From assembly GCA_025330725.1 (NCBI GenBank), contig JAIWND010000032.1, positions 186,001-250,000 of the forward strand: 64,000 nt of DNA, given 5' to 3'. This DNA is from Chlamydoabsidia padenii (Eukaryota; Mucoromycota; Mucoromycetes; Mucorales; Cunninghamellaceae). The position numbers and the translations under genes are program-made. Of the stretch, positions 46,927 through 56,486 are shown piece by piece. Within the stretch, counting starts at the first letter, position 1. Each line of letters starts with the position of its first letter. A model generated the notes under the pieces. That model saw only the letters and a list, made by a program, of their open reading frames with translations. It made no database searches and had not been told where the DNA came from.

Positions 46927-47770
46927 GTAAGTATCCATCCTATCATTTACCTAATCTTGTTCTCTACTTACCAACTTTTTTCTATCTTCAATGGATTGTA
47001 AGTTTTCCTTACCATCAGTAGGACCTTGCTTTTGCTTGAGATAAGGTTCGATGCTCTTGTATTGGTTGTAAAAGTGAGTAAGATCAGGTACTAAATCTTT
47101 CACAACGTTCACTAGGATTAAAGAGAGAGAGAGAGAGAGAGAGAGGCAAAGTGAGTAGGTCAGGATAAGAAGAGATAAAGAATCACTTACTGTGAGGTAA
47201 AGGATAAATCTTGAGAGGTTTGGAGACATCACGATCAATCTTGGAGATACAGGCCAAAGTGTTACCACCTTCAATGTTCATGGCACAAGAACCACAAATT
47301 CCTTCACGACAAGAGCGACGGAATGTCAAGGTAGGATCTTGTTCGTTCTTGATCTTGATCAAAGCATCCAACACCATAGGCCCGCAAGCGTTCAAATCGA
47401 GTTTGTAGGTTTCCAAACGAGGTTTTTCGGTAGGTGCATCAGGACTCTTATATTAAAAAAAAAAAAAAAAAAAAAAAAGTAAGGCAGTGTTAGTTTTATT
47501 CTAGTATGTTTTTTTTTTCCTACTTACCCAACGATAGATTTCAAGAGTCTTGTATAATGGTTCCTTCTTGAGTGGTTGTTCAGCAGGACTGGCCATACCA
47601 TTGCTGGCAGAGGTTTGCAAGGTACGAATCATTGGCTAATGAAATATATCAGTAAAGAGATTAGTACGTGTTTTTCATTTTTCTTTATAGTAACTTACTG
47701 AAGCCAAAGGCATCCAACGAGTACGAGTTGACAAAGTAACCTGTTTCAAAGCTGATAAAGTAAAAGACAT
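46405..47770 (-). CDS. SDH2: Succinate dehydrogenase iron-sulfur subunit, mitochondrial
   Basis: Complex II subunit of the mitochondrial inner membrane; passes electrons from succinate to ubiquinone. The presequence is [19 protein letters not shown], then [10 protein letters not shown]. The 2Fe-2S site is [16 protein letters not shown]; the 4Fe-4S site is [18 protein letters not shown]; the 3Fe-4S cysteines lie in CHTIMNC and [11 protein letters not shown]. Ends LMMAKE. Seven exons; introns hold an AAT repeat (46888-46926), a GA repeat (47124-47145) and an A run (47454-47478). A reverse-strand TATA (47836-47849) lies about 70 bp before the ATG. Confidence 0.96.
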
Positions 47771-47835
47771 TATTGTGTAAGAGTGGGGAGAATGTGTGCT
47801 GGCGATCAAGATGGTGTTCCAAAAGGTGAAGGATC

Positions 47836-47849
47836 TTTATATATATATC
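47836..47849 (-). promoter_or_regulatory. TATA box of SDH2
   Basis: On the minus strand it reads ATATATATATAAAG, about 66-79 bp before the SDH2 ATG. Confidence 0.45.
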
Positions 47850-48717
47850 AAGTAGTTGTTTTGGTATGAGGGTGATTGCACAAGTGATATAAAAAGGTCA
47901 ATGTAACAAGGAGAAGGAATGAAAAAAGAGAGAAAACAAAAATCGAAATCCAGCCTTTTTTCTAATTCAGCGAATCAGGACCCCTCCCCATAGACCCCAG
48001 GGGGGGGGGTTGGTAATTTTACATGTGGCAAAAAGTCATGGCGGCGTTTCAAAACTGCATGTCTCCGTCTTTTTGTTCCATCAACAATGACAAAGACCAT
48101 CGACTCTTTCATCTTTGGATTGGTACGTATTCATACTTTTATTGTTCTCATCAACCAATTATATAAAGGAAAAGAATAACCATCATAAAAGAGTAAAGAA
48201 GGGTACTTTCGGGCCAACTGAGTCTTTTCTTTCAAGATGTCAAATTCATTTTTTTTTTTTCCAAAAAGGATTGTCCTATGCTTGGCGGGATTTGAAACCT
48301 TCATGGTTTACTATTGCCCCGCATTTTTGACAGCTCTGTTTGATGGACGAGATTAAATTGGTAGATCTAAACGAGATTTGGACAAAAAAAAAAAAAAGAG
48401 ATACTCATGCTTTTGGAAGCTTCCGATTACCTTTAAACATAATTGTTTCCTCAACCAAGCACAAAATCTATTTCACATTGTATCATACCTCTTGATCAAT
48501 AAAGGTCAGGTGGGTACATGGAAAAGTGGGCGGGATTACAAATCAAGATATTTTTGCATAAAGGCGGGGTTTGCAAATAATAGATTGGGCCATTCATCTT
48601 GTGCAAAGAAGGATCATTCAACATTAATTTGACACAAAAGTTTATTATCACAACAATATTATCTATTCTATACTACAATCTATTCTAATGGCCGGGGTTA
48701 TACCGAGCAAACAAGGA

Positions 48718-49200
48718 TCAAATGATGTAAATGATTAGGCACCCAGAAAGGAGAAGTATCACATTGGTGACCCAGGCACATGTATCTGCATAATCAATTA
48801 CAAAGCAATCTATTATAAATGAAAGCATTGCTTAGAAGAACAGATACATATTAAAGAGGAAAAAAAAAAAGTTACCCGTTGTTTGCCATGTCTATATATC
48901 TGCTAAGCCCAGTTAAAAGTCCCAAAGAAGAGTGATAATTATTATTGATAAAATCCACAACCACCAAGATCTTTGTTTCCAGAAAATATGATATCATAAA
49001 TGTTGACAAGACAGAAGCTATATTTATTATGTTAGATCAAACTATGTTTGTATGATATTCTTCTCTTGGTGAGCTTTGTTGTCATAAACATTCGCATCTG
49101 CTTTACAAAAAAGAAGAGATTAGGAAGATTAGATAAAGTGAATGATTTTGACTTTACCTTGGATAAGTATAAACCCACCTGCTTCAGATTGGCCACCCAT
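48718..49200 (-). CDS. Candidate small protein with C-terminal membrane segment (four exons)
   Basis: Reconstructed from splice sites, not a known family. Exon one (49200-49158): MGGQSEAGGFILIQ plus one base, donor GTAAAG. Exon two (49100-49043), after TTTTGTAAAG: ADANVYDNKAHQEKN then IIQT. Exon three (49017 to about 48965), after ATATAG: YFCLVNIYDIIFSGNKDL, then donor GTGGTT. Exon four (48785-48718), after GATTATGCAG: DTCAWVTNVILLLSGC then LIIYII and TGA. All junction phases agree (1, 2, 1) and the last segment is a plausible tail anchor. About 75-80 residues. The exon-three donor is non-consensus and three in-phase choices exist within nine bases. Confidence 0.42.
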
Positions 49201-49651
49201 CCTATAAGAAGCAAAAGAAAGGGGATTTTAAATCAAGATCCACATTTTCAATATATAGTTGCATAAGACCCGCGATTACCAAATCAGGAGACCGATCATT
49301 CCAAAATATCAAGTTAATTTAAATGAGTGAGTTGTTTTTATTGTTTTGCAATTTTATAATAAAAGCAAGGTAGTTAGACTATAGGAAGGGAGGGGGAGAT
49401 TGAGGTAGAGACTATATTTACGATAAGAATGCAGAGGAGATCAAAGGAATAAAACTATTTGTACATGAAGAAGAAGGATAAAAAAAAAAAAAAAGAGTAG
49501 AATCATACAGAGAAAGGAATAAAAGTGTGAGGATGTGAGGGATCAGTGTATGTGATATAAAGGTTGGGGAGTCTTTTTTTTTTTGGTGTGTGTGTGTGTG
49601 TAAGATATGAAATTGTAATGATTATGATTAAGGGTGGGAAGGGGGTCCAGT

Positions 49652-50989
49652 TTATCCACCTTTCTTGAATTCTTGAAGCACAGGATAGATGGCCTGGAAA
49701 GCCTGGTAAATTTCTTCACGCACTTTGGCCCCAGTCAGCACGATCTTGCCAGAGACAAAGATCAGTAGCACAATCTTGGGTTTCACCATACGATAGATCA
49801 AACCAGGAAACAATTCAGGTTCATACTGTTCATTGTTTTCATAAAGATGTTAATAGGCACAACCCACCCACACCACCATCACTACTTTTTTTCATATGAC
49901 TTACCGAGCTAAAGTGTCCATGAGAGTAAGCCAAACCTTCAAGACGAATAGGGAATTTGACATCACAAGAGCCAACAATGTTTTGAATCTTGAAATCGGT
50001 AAACTTTGCTTGGAAGCCTAGTTTTTGGATGATTCGAGCATATTTCCGAGCCGCCAGTTTCGAGTCGTCTTCTGATTTAGCACCTGTCACCACCATTTTG
50101 CCAGACGCAAAGATTAATGCTGTTGTTTTAGGATCACGGATACGCATAATGACAGCAGCAAAACGCTATCATAAAAGAATAAAAGAATTAACATGCCCAT
50201 TTGTCTCTATGTCTTTCCTTTTAATACCTTGGGGTTGTATTCAGCATTACGAGCATGAAGGGCAATGTTTTTCAAGTCCAGTCGACAATCCAAATTGACA
50301 GTAGCCACAATGTTCCTAGATTATCATAAAGAGAAGAAGAGAGAAGAAGATAAAAATAAAAAAAAAAGAAAAGAAAAAAAGAAGAGTCAATGACATATAA
50401 CCAAATCAAGACATATAGATATAAAGGGACGGTTATAAAAGTATAGGCGCAGTAGGGTAGTAGTAGTGGGAAGCTGTTTTGTTTTGTATGTTTTATTGTT
50501 ATCAAGTAGGAAGGATGCCGAGATATAAAAACGACGATAGACATGACAGGTTGATGATTCCACCCCACCCCCATACACAATACATACCAATATGAAAAGA
50601 TAATGACCCCGTTCCATCCCCCGACCTTTTTTTTTTTTATGTCCGTCAAGTCCATCGTCGTTTGTTAGTCATCGTAAAACATAAACGAGTTTCCCAATAG
50701 TCGTAAGTGATATCGAGTAATAAATAAAAAAAAGTGTGGAGTGTGTGGAGTATAAAAGCATAAAGAGGTATCTATATAAAGTTAAAAGGGGAATAGGTAC
50801 TTACTGTAATGTAGGTGTAATGCCAGCAACAGCATAAGGATTCTGATCTCTACTTGGTGTAGGAGCATCTAATGGTGCAGGAGTCGATGGTACTGCAAAT
50901 GGTGTCGAGTTGTTGTGTGGTGTTGGAATAGAAGGTGTCTGCATAGCAGGTGTCGTCATTGAAGGAGTGGCGATGTTGAATCCAGACAT
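49652..50989 (-). CDS. SPT15: TATA-binding protein
   Basis: General transcription factor of all three RNA polymerases. The N-terminal tail is Thr/Pro/Ser-rich ([19 protein letters not shown]). The saddle core has two repeats: [20 protein letters not shown] with [19 protein letters not shown] and [20 protein letters not shown]; then [38 protein letters not shown] and [18 protein letters not shown]. It ends VLQEFKKGG, so it is complete. Four exons; the first intron (about 50315-50803) is near 490 nt, far longer than others in the window. Divergent from VAM7 across a 1.2-kb spacer. Confidence 0.97.
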
Positions 50990-52221
50990 GATGTATGTAA
51001 ATATATGTATACACAAAGAGAAGAAGAAAAGGGAGAGCGGAGTTTAAATAAAAGGGCCACGACGAAAAAAAAAAATGAAAAAAGTGGAAAAAAAGCAAAG
51101 GAATCAGCCCTTTTATACCTTTTTTTTTTCAAACCTGGTGGCTTGATGGTCGGGGAATAAATATGATTCCGACTCAAAAACTTGAATCATCATTCAGACC
51201 CAACCCCTGTTGTTAGGCTGCGTGCTCTCCCAGCACACATTTTGAATCGTGTTTGACAAGACCTTTTTTTTTATTATGATCACAATAAAAAACTTCTTTC
51301 TTGTCCTCCCACAAGACATATAAAGTCAACCACTTTATCCATCATGACTAAAAGAGAGACAATCAATGATGCCAAGTTATTCCCCTCCTCCTTCTATTTC
51401 CTCCTTTTATCATCCACACCCCCCTCTTTCCTTAAATACCAACCTTCCTTCCCCCCTACTTTTTTTTTTGCATTCCCCAATCACCATTCATTACGTTCCA
51501 GCGAGAAAAATTCCCTTTTAAAGACCGAGTTTTTTGTGTATCATGGAATGACTCACACGCTAGCCCAAAAGTGGGCGTCATGCCACCCCTGACACTAGTT
51601 GTTTTCTTATACTCACGGATGGTTCAAGAGAATGCCTTTTTCAAAAGACCCATAAACCAAACAAACATGGATGGTAGAGTGTTTAGGAGATTTCATTGAC
51701 GCATTCATTTTTAAAGCCCGCCGACATTTTTTTTTAGCATAATGTGGGAGGGAGAGGGGGGTACGGTTGGCTTTACTTTTTCTTTTTCATAGGCAAACAA
51801 TGAAAAGAAGTGAAAGAAGAAAGAAAAAAGAGAAGAGAGAGAGAGAGAGAGAGTGGAGAGAGAGGAAAAAGAGAAGAGAAGGAAAAAAGAATGTCAGACG
51901 AGCCAAGAAGAAATCTCCCCAAAAATAGATCATCATAACGCACCTCGTGCCAAATGAAATCGTTTCAATAGCGACGGGATGTAAATAAAGTTTCTTTCTT
52001 TGGACTGGGTCACTCTTCACCAATCATCTTCTCCTTACTAAAACTCCCCGTTTTACATTTGTGTATCAGGTCTTTTACATTTCAAATCCCGTCCCAGCCA
52101 GCACCAGACGGGATTTGAAAATTAGAGGGAGATTTCCCAACAGGAGTGGAAAAATTGCATTTCTTCTCTTGTCTCTCTCTCTCTCTCTTTTTTTTTTTGT
52201 CCAGTTGACTACATTAACGAA
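50990..52221. other. Divergent 1.2-kb spacer, TBP and VAM7
   Basis: Contains TTTAAAGCCCGCC at 51710-51722, GA-rich runs (51830-51870) and the perfect inverted motif pair at 52080-52120. A plus-strand frame from the ATG at 51344 (82 codons, Pro/Phe/Ser-rich) looks low-complexity and is not proposed as a gene. Confidence 0.45.
52080..52120. promoter_or_regulatory. Perfect inverted pair of the spacer motif
   Basis: TTTCAAATCCCGTC (52080-52093) and GACGGGATTTGAAA (52107-52120) are exact reverse complements over 14 bp around a 13-nt loop, 102 bp before the VAM7 ATG. It could be a paired binding site or form a hairpin. Confidence 0.7.
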
Positions 52222-53415
52222 ATGACAGAAGTAATACAAGCCATCTTTATACGGGAAAGTGACACTCGACAACAACCTAAACCACATACAGTATATAAAA
52301 TCGATGTCCATGCAGCGGTACGTAATTGGACAGTATGGAGACGCTACTCGGAATTCAAGAAACTCCATGACCAGCTAGTGGCCATCTACCCTCACCATCC
52401 ACCACCAGTCAAACTTCCCGGCAAGTCCCTATTCCCATCGACGTTTGGTGATACCTACAAGATTGAAGAGAGACGACGAGGACTGGAAGATTATATACGT
52501 GGGATCCTCAGTGACCGAGATGACCGATGGCGACAAACCGATGTGTGGCGTGGATTCTTGGCCATCCCCACTGGACGACCGTTGGACATGGTGTATACGT
52601 CTGAAAGCTGGCTGGATGAATATCAAGACATGACACAGGCGGCACGGGAAACGAGGTCCTTGATCAACAAACGGTCCACTCATATCGCTCGAAATGAAAT
52701 CTCGGCGTCTCATAACTGTACGATGCAAGCGAAAAAGTTGCTGTTGACATTGACCTCTCGATTGTCGAATTTGGAATCTGGTTTACATACTTTGGCGACA
52801 GGATTGGGTTGTATGATGTCTGAAGGTGAACTCCGACGACGACAGGATATGTTGAATACACTCAAGGATGAAAAGGATGAGCTGTTGAAACTGGTCAGTA
52901 CTGGACGACAAGATCATGATTTGCTTTATACCAACAACAACAATACCACCACCATTATTACTTCTTCTTCATCATCATTCAATGGACATGTGACTAATGA
53001 AACACCATCATCAACTATACCGACAAACAATTATAACAACAAGGGATTAAAGGATCGAAATGCATTATTGGGTGGTGGTAATGACAAGGAACCATCATCG
53101 ATGGTCCAACGTAATAGTACAGGTGGACGTGCGTTTGGGGCGGCATTCAAGCAAAATCAATTGGCTAAAGAAACTCAAGTAACACGTGGACTGGATAATG
53201 AAGGTATCGTCAAGTATCAACAACAATTGATGGAGGACCAGGATCAACAGGTGGAACAATTCAGTGCTATTTTGAATCGACAAAAACAACTTGGTTATGC
53301 TATAGGTGACGAATTGGAAACTCAGAATCAATTATTGGATGAATTAGATAGGGATGTTGGTAGAACTCAAACTAAAATGAAATTTGCCAATAAAAAGTTG
53401 GCCAAAATTAAATAA
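52222..53415 (+). CDS. VAM7: PX-domain Qc-SNARE, Vam7 type
   Basis: Soluble SNARE that is recruited to vacuoles by PI3P and drives homotypic fusion with the HOPS complex. Single exon, 397 residues. The PX domain spans about residues 3-120: RNWTVWRRYSEFKKLHDQL holds the PI3P-binding Arg-Arg-Tyr, then LPGKSLFPSTFGDTYK and RRRGLEDYIRGIL. The middle is a helical stretch and an Asn/Thr/Ser linker. The SNARE motif is at about 335-395: EQFSAILNRQKQLGYAIGDE, zero-layer Gln in LETQNQLLDELDRDVG. There is no membrane anchor, as in Vam7. It lacks introns, unlike nearly all its neighbours. An AT repeat (53425-53451) follows the stop. Confidence 0.92.
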   Translation: MTEVIQAIFIRESDTRQQPKPHTVYKIDVHAAVRNWTVWRRYSEFKKLHDQLVAIYPHHPPPVKLPGKSLFPSTFGDTYKIEERRRGLEDYIRGILSDRDDRWRQTDVWRGFLAIPTGRPLDMVYTSESWLDEYQDMTQAARETRSLINKRSTHIARNEISASHNCTMQAKKLLLTLTSRLSNLESGLHTLATGLGCMMSEGELRRRQDMLNTLKDEKDELLKLVSTGRQDHDLLYTNNNNTTTIITSSSSSFNGHVTNETPSSTIPTNNYNNKGLKDRNALLGGGNDKEPSSMVQRNSTGGRAFGAAFKQNQLAKETQVTRGLDNEGIVKYQQQLMEDQDQQVEQFSAILNRQKQLGYAIGDELETQNQLLDELDRDVGRTQTKMKFANKKLAKIK

Positions 53416-53419
53416 AGAA

Positions 53420-53453
<34 letters not shown>

Positions 53454-53702
53454 ACTACAGTATTGTCTCTATTTGTTATTATATGTATGTATATCATGTT
53501 ACTATATGTAATCTATCAAATGTGTGTCATGTTACTTGTGTATGATCTTGGTTGTATGACAGATAGTGTCATCATTATCATCATCATCCTATTTGGATCC
53601 GTCGTTGATTTTTAAAATCCCGCTCTGTCGATCACTCAAAAGTGGTCAACGCCTTTTTTTTTTGTTTATTTCCGTCTCTCTTTCTCTCTTTTAACTCATC
53701 TC

Positions 53703-54735
53703 ATGGAAAAGAATAGTATACAGGCGGACGGATACACTATTGGTATTAGCGAAGACAGGAATAAACGATGCCGGCGGACAATGGAAGACGCTCACTGTTA
53801 CATCACCAACTACAACAATGTACCTCGTCAAGGGTTCTTTGCAATCTTTGATGGTCATGCGGGTAAAGAAACTGCTGAATGGTGTGGACATAACTTTCAT
53901 CGCGTAAGTATTATCAATAGATTAACATGTGTTTAAATATATACTCAACTCTTTTGTAGATTTTAGCCAGCTGTTTAAACCAATTCGAATCAACCACACC
54001 TGTCCCGGAGATTTTACACAAAGCCTTCCTTCAAGTGGATTCCCAAGTCAATGAAAACGATGGTAAATCTTCCGGATGTACAGCCATTGTTGCTTACGTT
54101 CAAGTAAAAGACAAAAAGGTAAAAAGTAAATAGTAGGGTATTGGTAGATATATTGATTCTTCTTCCTTCTTTATATAGCGGACTCTTTATACTGGTAATG
54201 TGGGTGATGCAAGAGCTGTGTTAAGGTGAGTCTTTTCTACTCTCTTCATCGACAAACACTCACTAAATCTCTATTAGTCGCCAAGGAATTGCGCTTCGAC
54301 TATCATACGATCACAAAGGCTCGGATGCAAACGAAGCGAAACGGATAATGGAACTTGGTGGATTTATGATGAACAACCGGGTGAATGGTGTACTGGCGGT
54401 CACTCGATCATTAGGCGATAGTGTCATGAAGGAGTTCGTGGTAGGAGATCCTTATACGACCACCACAGAACTAGTGGAAGACCAAGATGAATTCATGATC
54501 TTGGCTTGTGATGGGGTATGTTATAATGGAGATAATCGCTTTTTATTTGGGGGGGGTACTCACTCGTTTTTTTTTTTTGTGTTTATAGTTATGGGATGTC
54601 TGTGACGATCAAGTAGCTGTGGATCTCATCAAAGATATCAAGGACCCACAAATGGCAAGTAGGACACTCTTGGAACATGCTTTGGCGAACTTTAGTACTG
54701 ATAACCTAAGTGTCATGGTTATTCGATTTACTTGA
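53703..54735 (+). CDS. PTC1: PP2C-type serine/threonine phosphatase, Ptc1-like
   Basis: Mg/Mn-dependent phosphatase; Ptc1 dampens MAPK (HOG, cell-wall) signalling. About five exons. The N-terminus [20 protein letters not shown] holds the conserved Arg and the first metal Glu/Asp region (TMEDAH); [16 protein letters not shown] has the metal-binding [43 protein letters not shown] and [16 protein letters not shown] are the next PP2C blocks; FMILACDG then [13 protein letters not shown] and [12 protein letters not shown] complete the metal site. Length (about 275-280) matches Ptc1. No membrane or regulatory extension. A motif copy lies at 53611-53625, about 80 bp upstream. Confidence 0.92.
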
Positions 54736-55084
54736 CTCTCACATTAGATTATACTTCTTCCCTCCTCCCTCTCCCCACTTTGTACTATTAATCACCACCT
54801 CCCTCTTTTTATGATCATCCTTAATAAAGAATTGATTTATGCATAATGGAATTCGTTTTAAAACAATGAAAAACATGGATAACAATGATCATCGAATGAT
54901 TAAAAAAAAAAAGACGGGATTTAAATATCGCACAATGCATATTTGGCGGGATTCAAATAATCATTGTTGAAAGAAGACCATTGTAGATAATGAATGAGCC
55001 ATAAATTGATTTTATTATACACACACAAAAAAAAATTATACTATACACAAAAAGGGAATGGTCTATAAAACTAGTTTGTAACCT
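54736..55084. other. Convergent spacer with tandem motif copies
   Basis: GACGGGATTTAAAT at 54913-54926 and GGCGGGATTCAAAT at 54945-54958, same orientation, 32 bp apart start to start (three helical turns). AATAAAG at 54823. No gene. Confidence 0.5.
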
Positions 55085-55942
55085 TCATTCGCCAGCGGTC
55101 AAGGCAGAGAAGGAAGCAGAGGAAGACCCCAAATCATCCAGATGAGAAATCACATCTGGACAATCAAACTGAGCCGAATTGGAGATGGTGAATGAGATTG
55201 GAAGGACACCGAGTTTGACAGTAGGGATGATATCATAATCGATAGAGATGGGTTGTTTAATAGAACCATCCAGACCACAACGGGTTGACAGATCGGCAAA
55301 GATGGCTTGATACGATTTGTTGGAGATGGGAATCGTCAAGTTGAATGGGAAAGTAAAAGTACTTATGGCTTTCTTGTTGATCACCACTTGTTGTTTTTTA
55401 CCTCCACCTAGTAAGACGTCATGATGATTGGGATAATATGCTTTTGCCACGATCGAGTCAAACGTAATACCTATATATAAAAGACCGCCTATCAGTACTA
55501 TCATCTTTTTTTCTTTTTCTAGTACTATTCATTTACCTTCGATATTAGGATTATCCACATTGATTTGAAGTTGGAAACCAAGATGAATGGTATTTCCCCC
55601 AGTGACCTCCACAGCCGGTTGACTTTCAAGCCCATTCATTTCAACTCGAGGCATTTTAAACAAGGCGGCCAAGACACCAACGACAATACCAAGTCCGACA
55701 AGAAGCATGAGTAACATACATGAGCAATACCGCGTCCAGCGTGGACAGCACACGCAACACCCACAACATACTTTATCCAAACATCCTTGTCGTTTTTTTC
55801 GTCGTGTCGGTTGTAACATTTCTTCTTCATCTAATTCGAATTTAGTGTCTTCGTCACTGATACCCATCATTTGTTGATCATAATGAGGTGGTGGGGTGCC
55901 ATGGCTTTTATAATATACATAATCATCATCCTTTTCATACAT
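55085..55942 (-). CDS. LEA-2 / NHL-like single-pass membrane protein
   Basis: Two exons (55942-55538 and about 55474-55085). An acidic, Tyr-rich cytosolic N-terminus (MYEKDDDYVYYKSHG) leads to a striking cysteine cluster (CLDKVCCGCCVCC then RYCSCM), likely palmitoylated, and a membrane segment (LLMLLVGLGIVVGVLAALF). The outer part, FQLQINVDNPNIEG, SYQAIFADLSTRCGLDGS and ISIDYDIIPTVKLGVLPISF, has the beta-sandwich pattern of LEA_2 domains. In fungi such proteins include vacuolar or plasma membrane proteins (Tag1-like). Role unknown; lipid or stress function is inference. Confidence 0.78.
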
Positions 55943-56486
55943 TTAGTTGGTATATATACATTCAAGAAAAGAAGAAGAAGAAAAAAAAAAAAAAAAAAAG
56001 AAGGGTCGAAAAACGGCGAAGATTTACAGTTAAATCGAGGAATATTCAAATGCCGACATTATGGCAGGAAACTATTTTTATACAGTACTAATTGGATTCG
56101 GATAATGAGATCATTGCCGGATGAAAAACCGCTAATGGTCATAATCCCTCTTTCGGGATCCTAACCAACCAACCCCATTTCAATTTTGATTGTTTTGCTC
56201 ATTGGATTGAAACTGGTCCATTCTTTATGCTGGAAGGATCGGTGTAACAATGCAAATTTTCAATGCCCGATCGTCCTGCCATTTTTTTTTTTTTAAGGGG
56301 GAAGGTTGGCATCAAAATGTGTACTCCCCAATGTTAAACCAAAAAAAAAAAAAAAGAAGACGAGACATGACAAGTACATACAACAAAGAGACAAAGGGTG
56401 ATTTGGTTTATTATCAGCAAGTAAAAATAGAGATAAAAAGGTATAATAAAAAGGATCTAATCTAAATACTATGTATCAAGTGTGCA
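55943..56486. other. Spacer between dymeclin end and LEA-2 start
   Basis: Contains an A run (55980-55999), ATTCAAATGCCGAC at 56044-56057, TTTTCAATGCCCGA at 56257-56270 (weak motif matches), T and A runs. No gene. Confidence 0.4.

Larger units (their letters stand above)
47771..49651. other. Long spacer between SDH2 and TBP holding one small candidate gene
   Basis: Contains a block of nine or ten G at 48001-48010, the motif GGCGGGATTTGAAACC at 48284-48299, and two tandem variants at 48528-48577 (GGGCGGGATTACAAATC and GGCGGGGTTTGCAAATAA). A 28-codon frame from the ATG at 48087 (MTKTIDSFIFGL...) is too short to support. The candidate gene at 48718-49200 is listed separately. 49201-49651 holds A and GT runs and TBP 3' sequence only. 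Confidence 0.4.

Noticed and set aside
48087..48176. Small ORF beginning MTKTIDSFIFGL
   Set aside because: Only about 28-30 codons, no downstream exon that joins convincingly.
51344..51592. 82-codon plus-strand ORF between TBP and VAM7
   Set aside because: Low-complexity Phe/Pro/Ser content from pyrimidine runs; no conserved feature or splice support.
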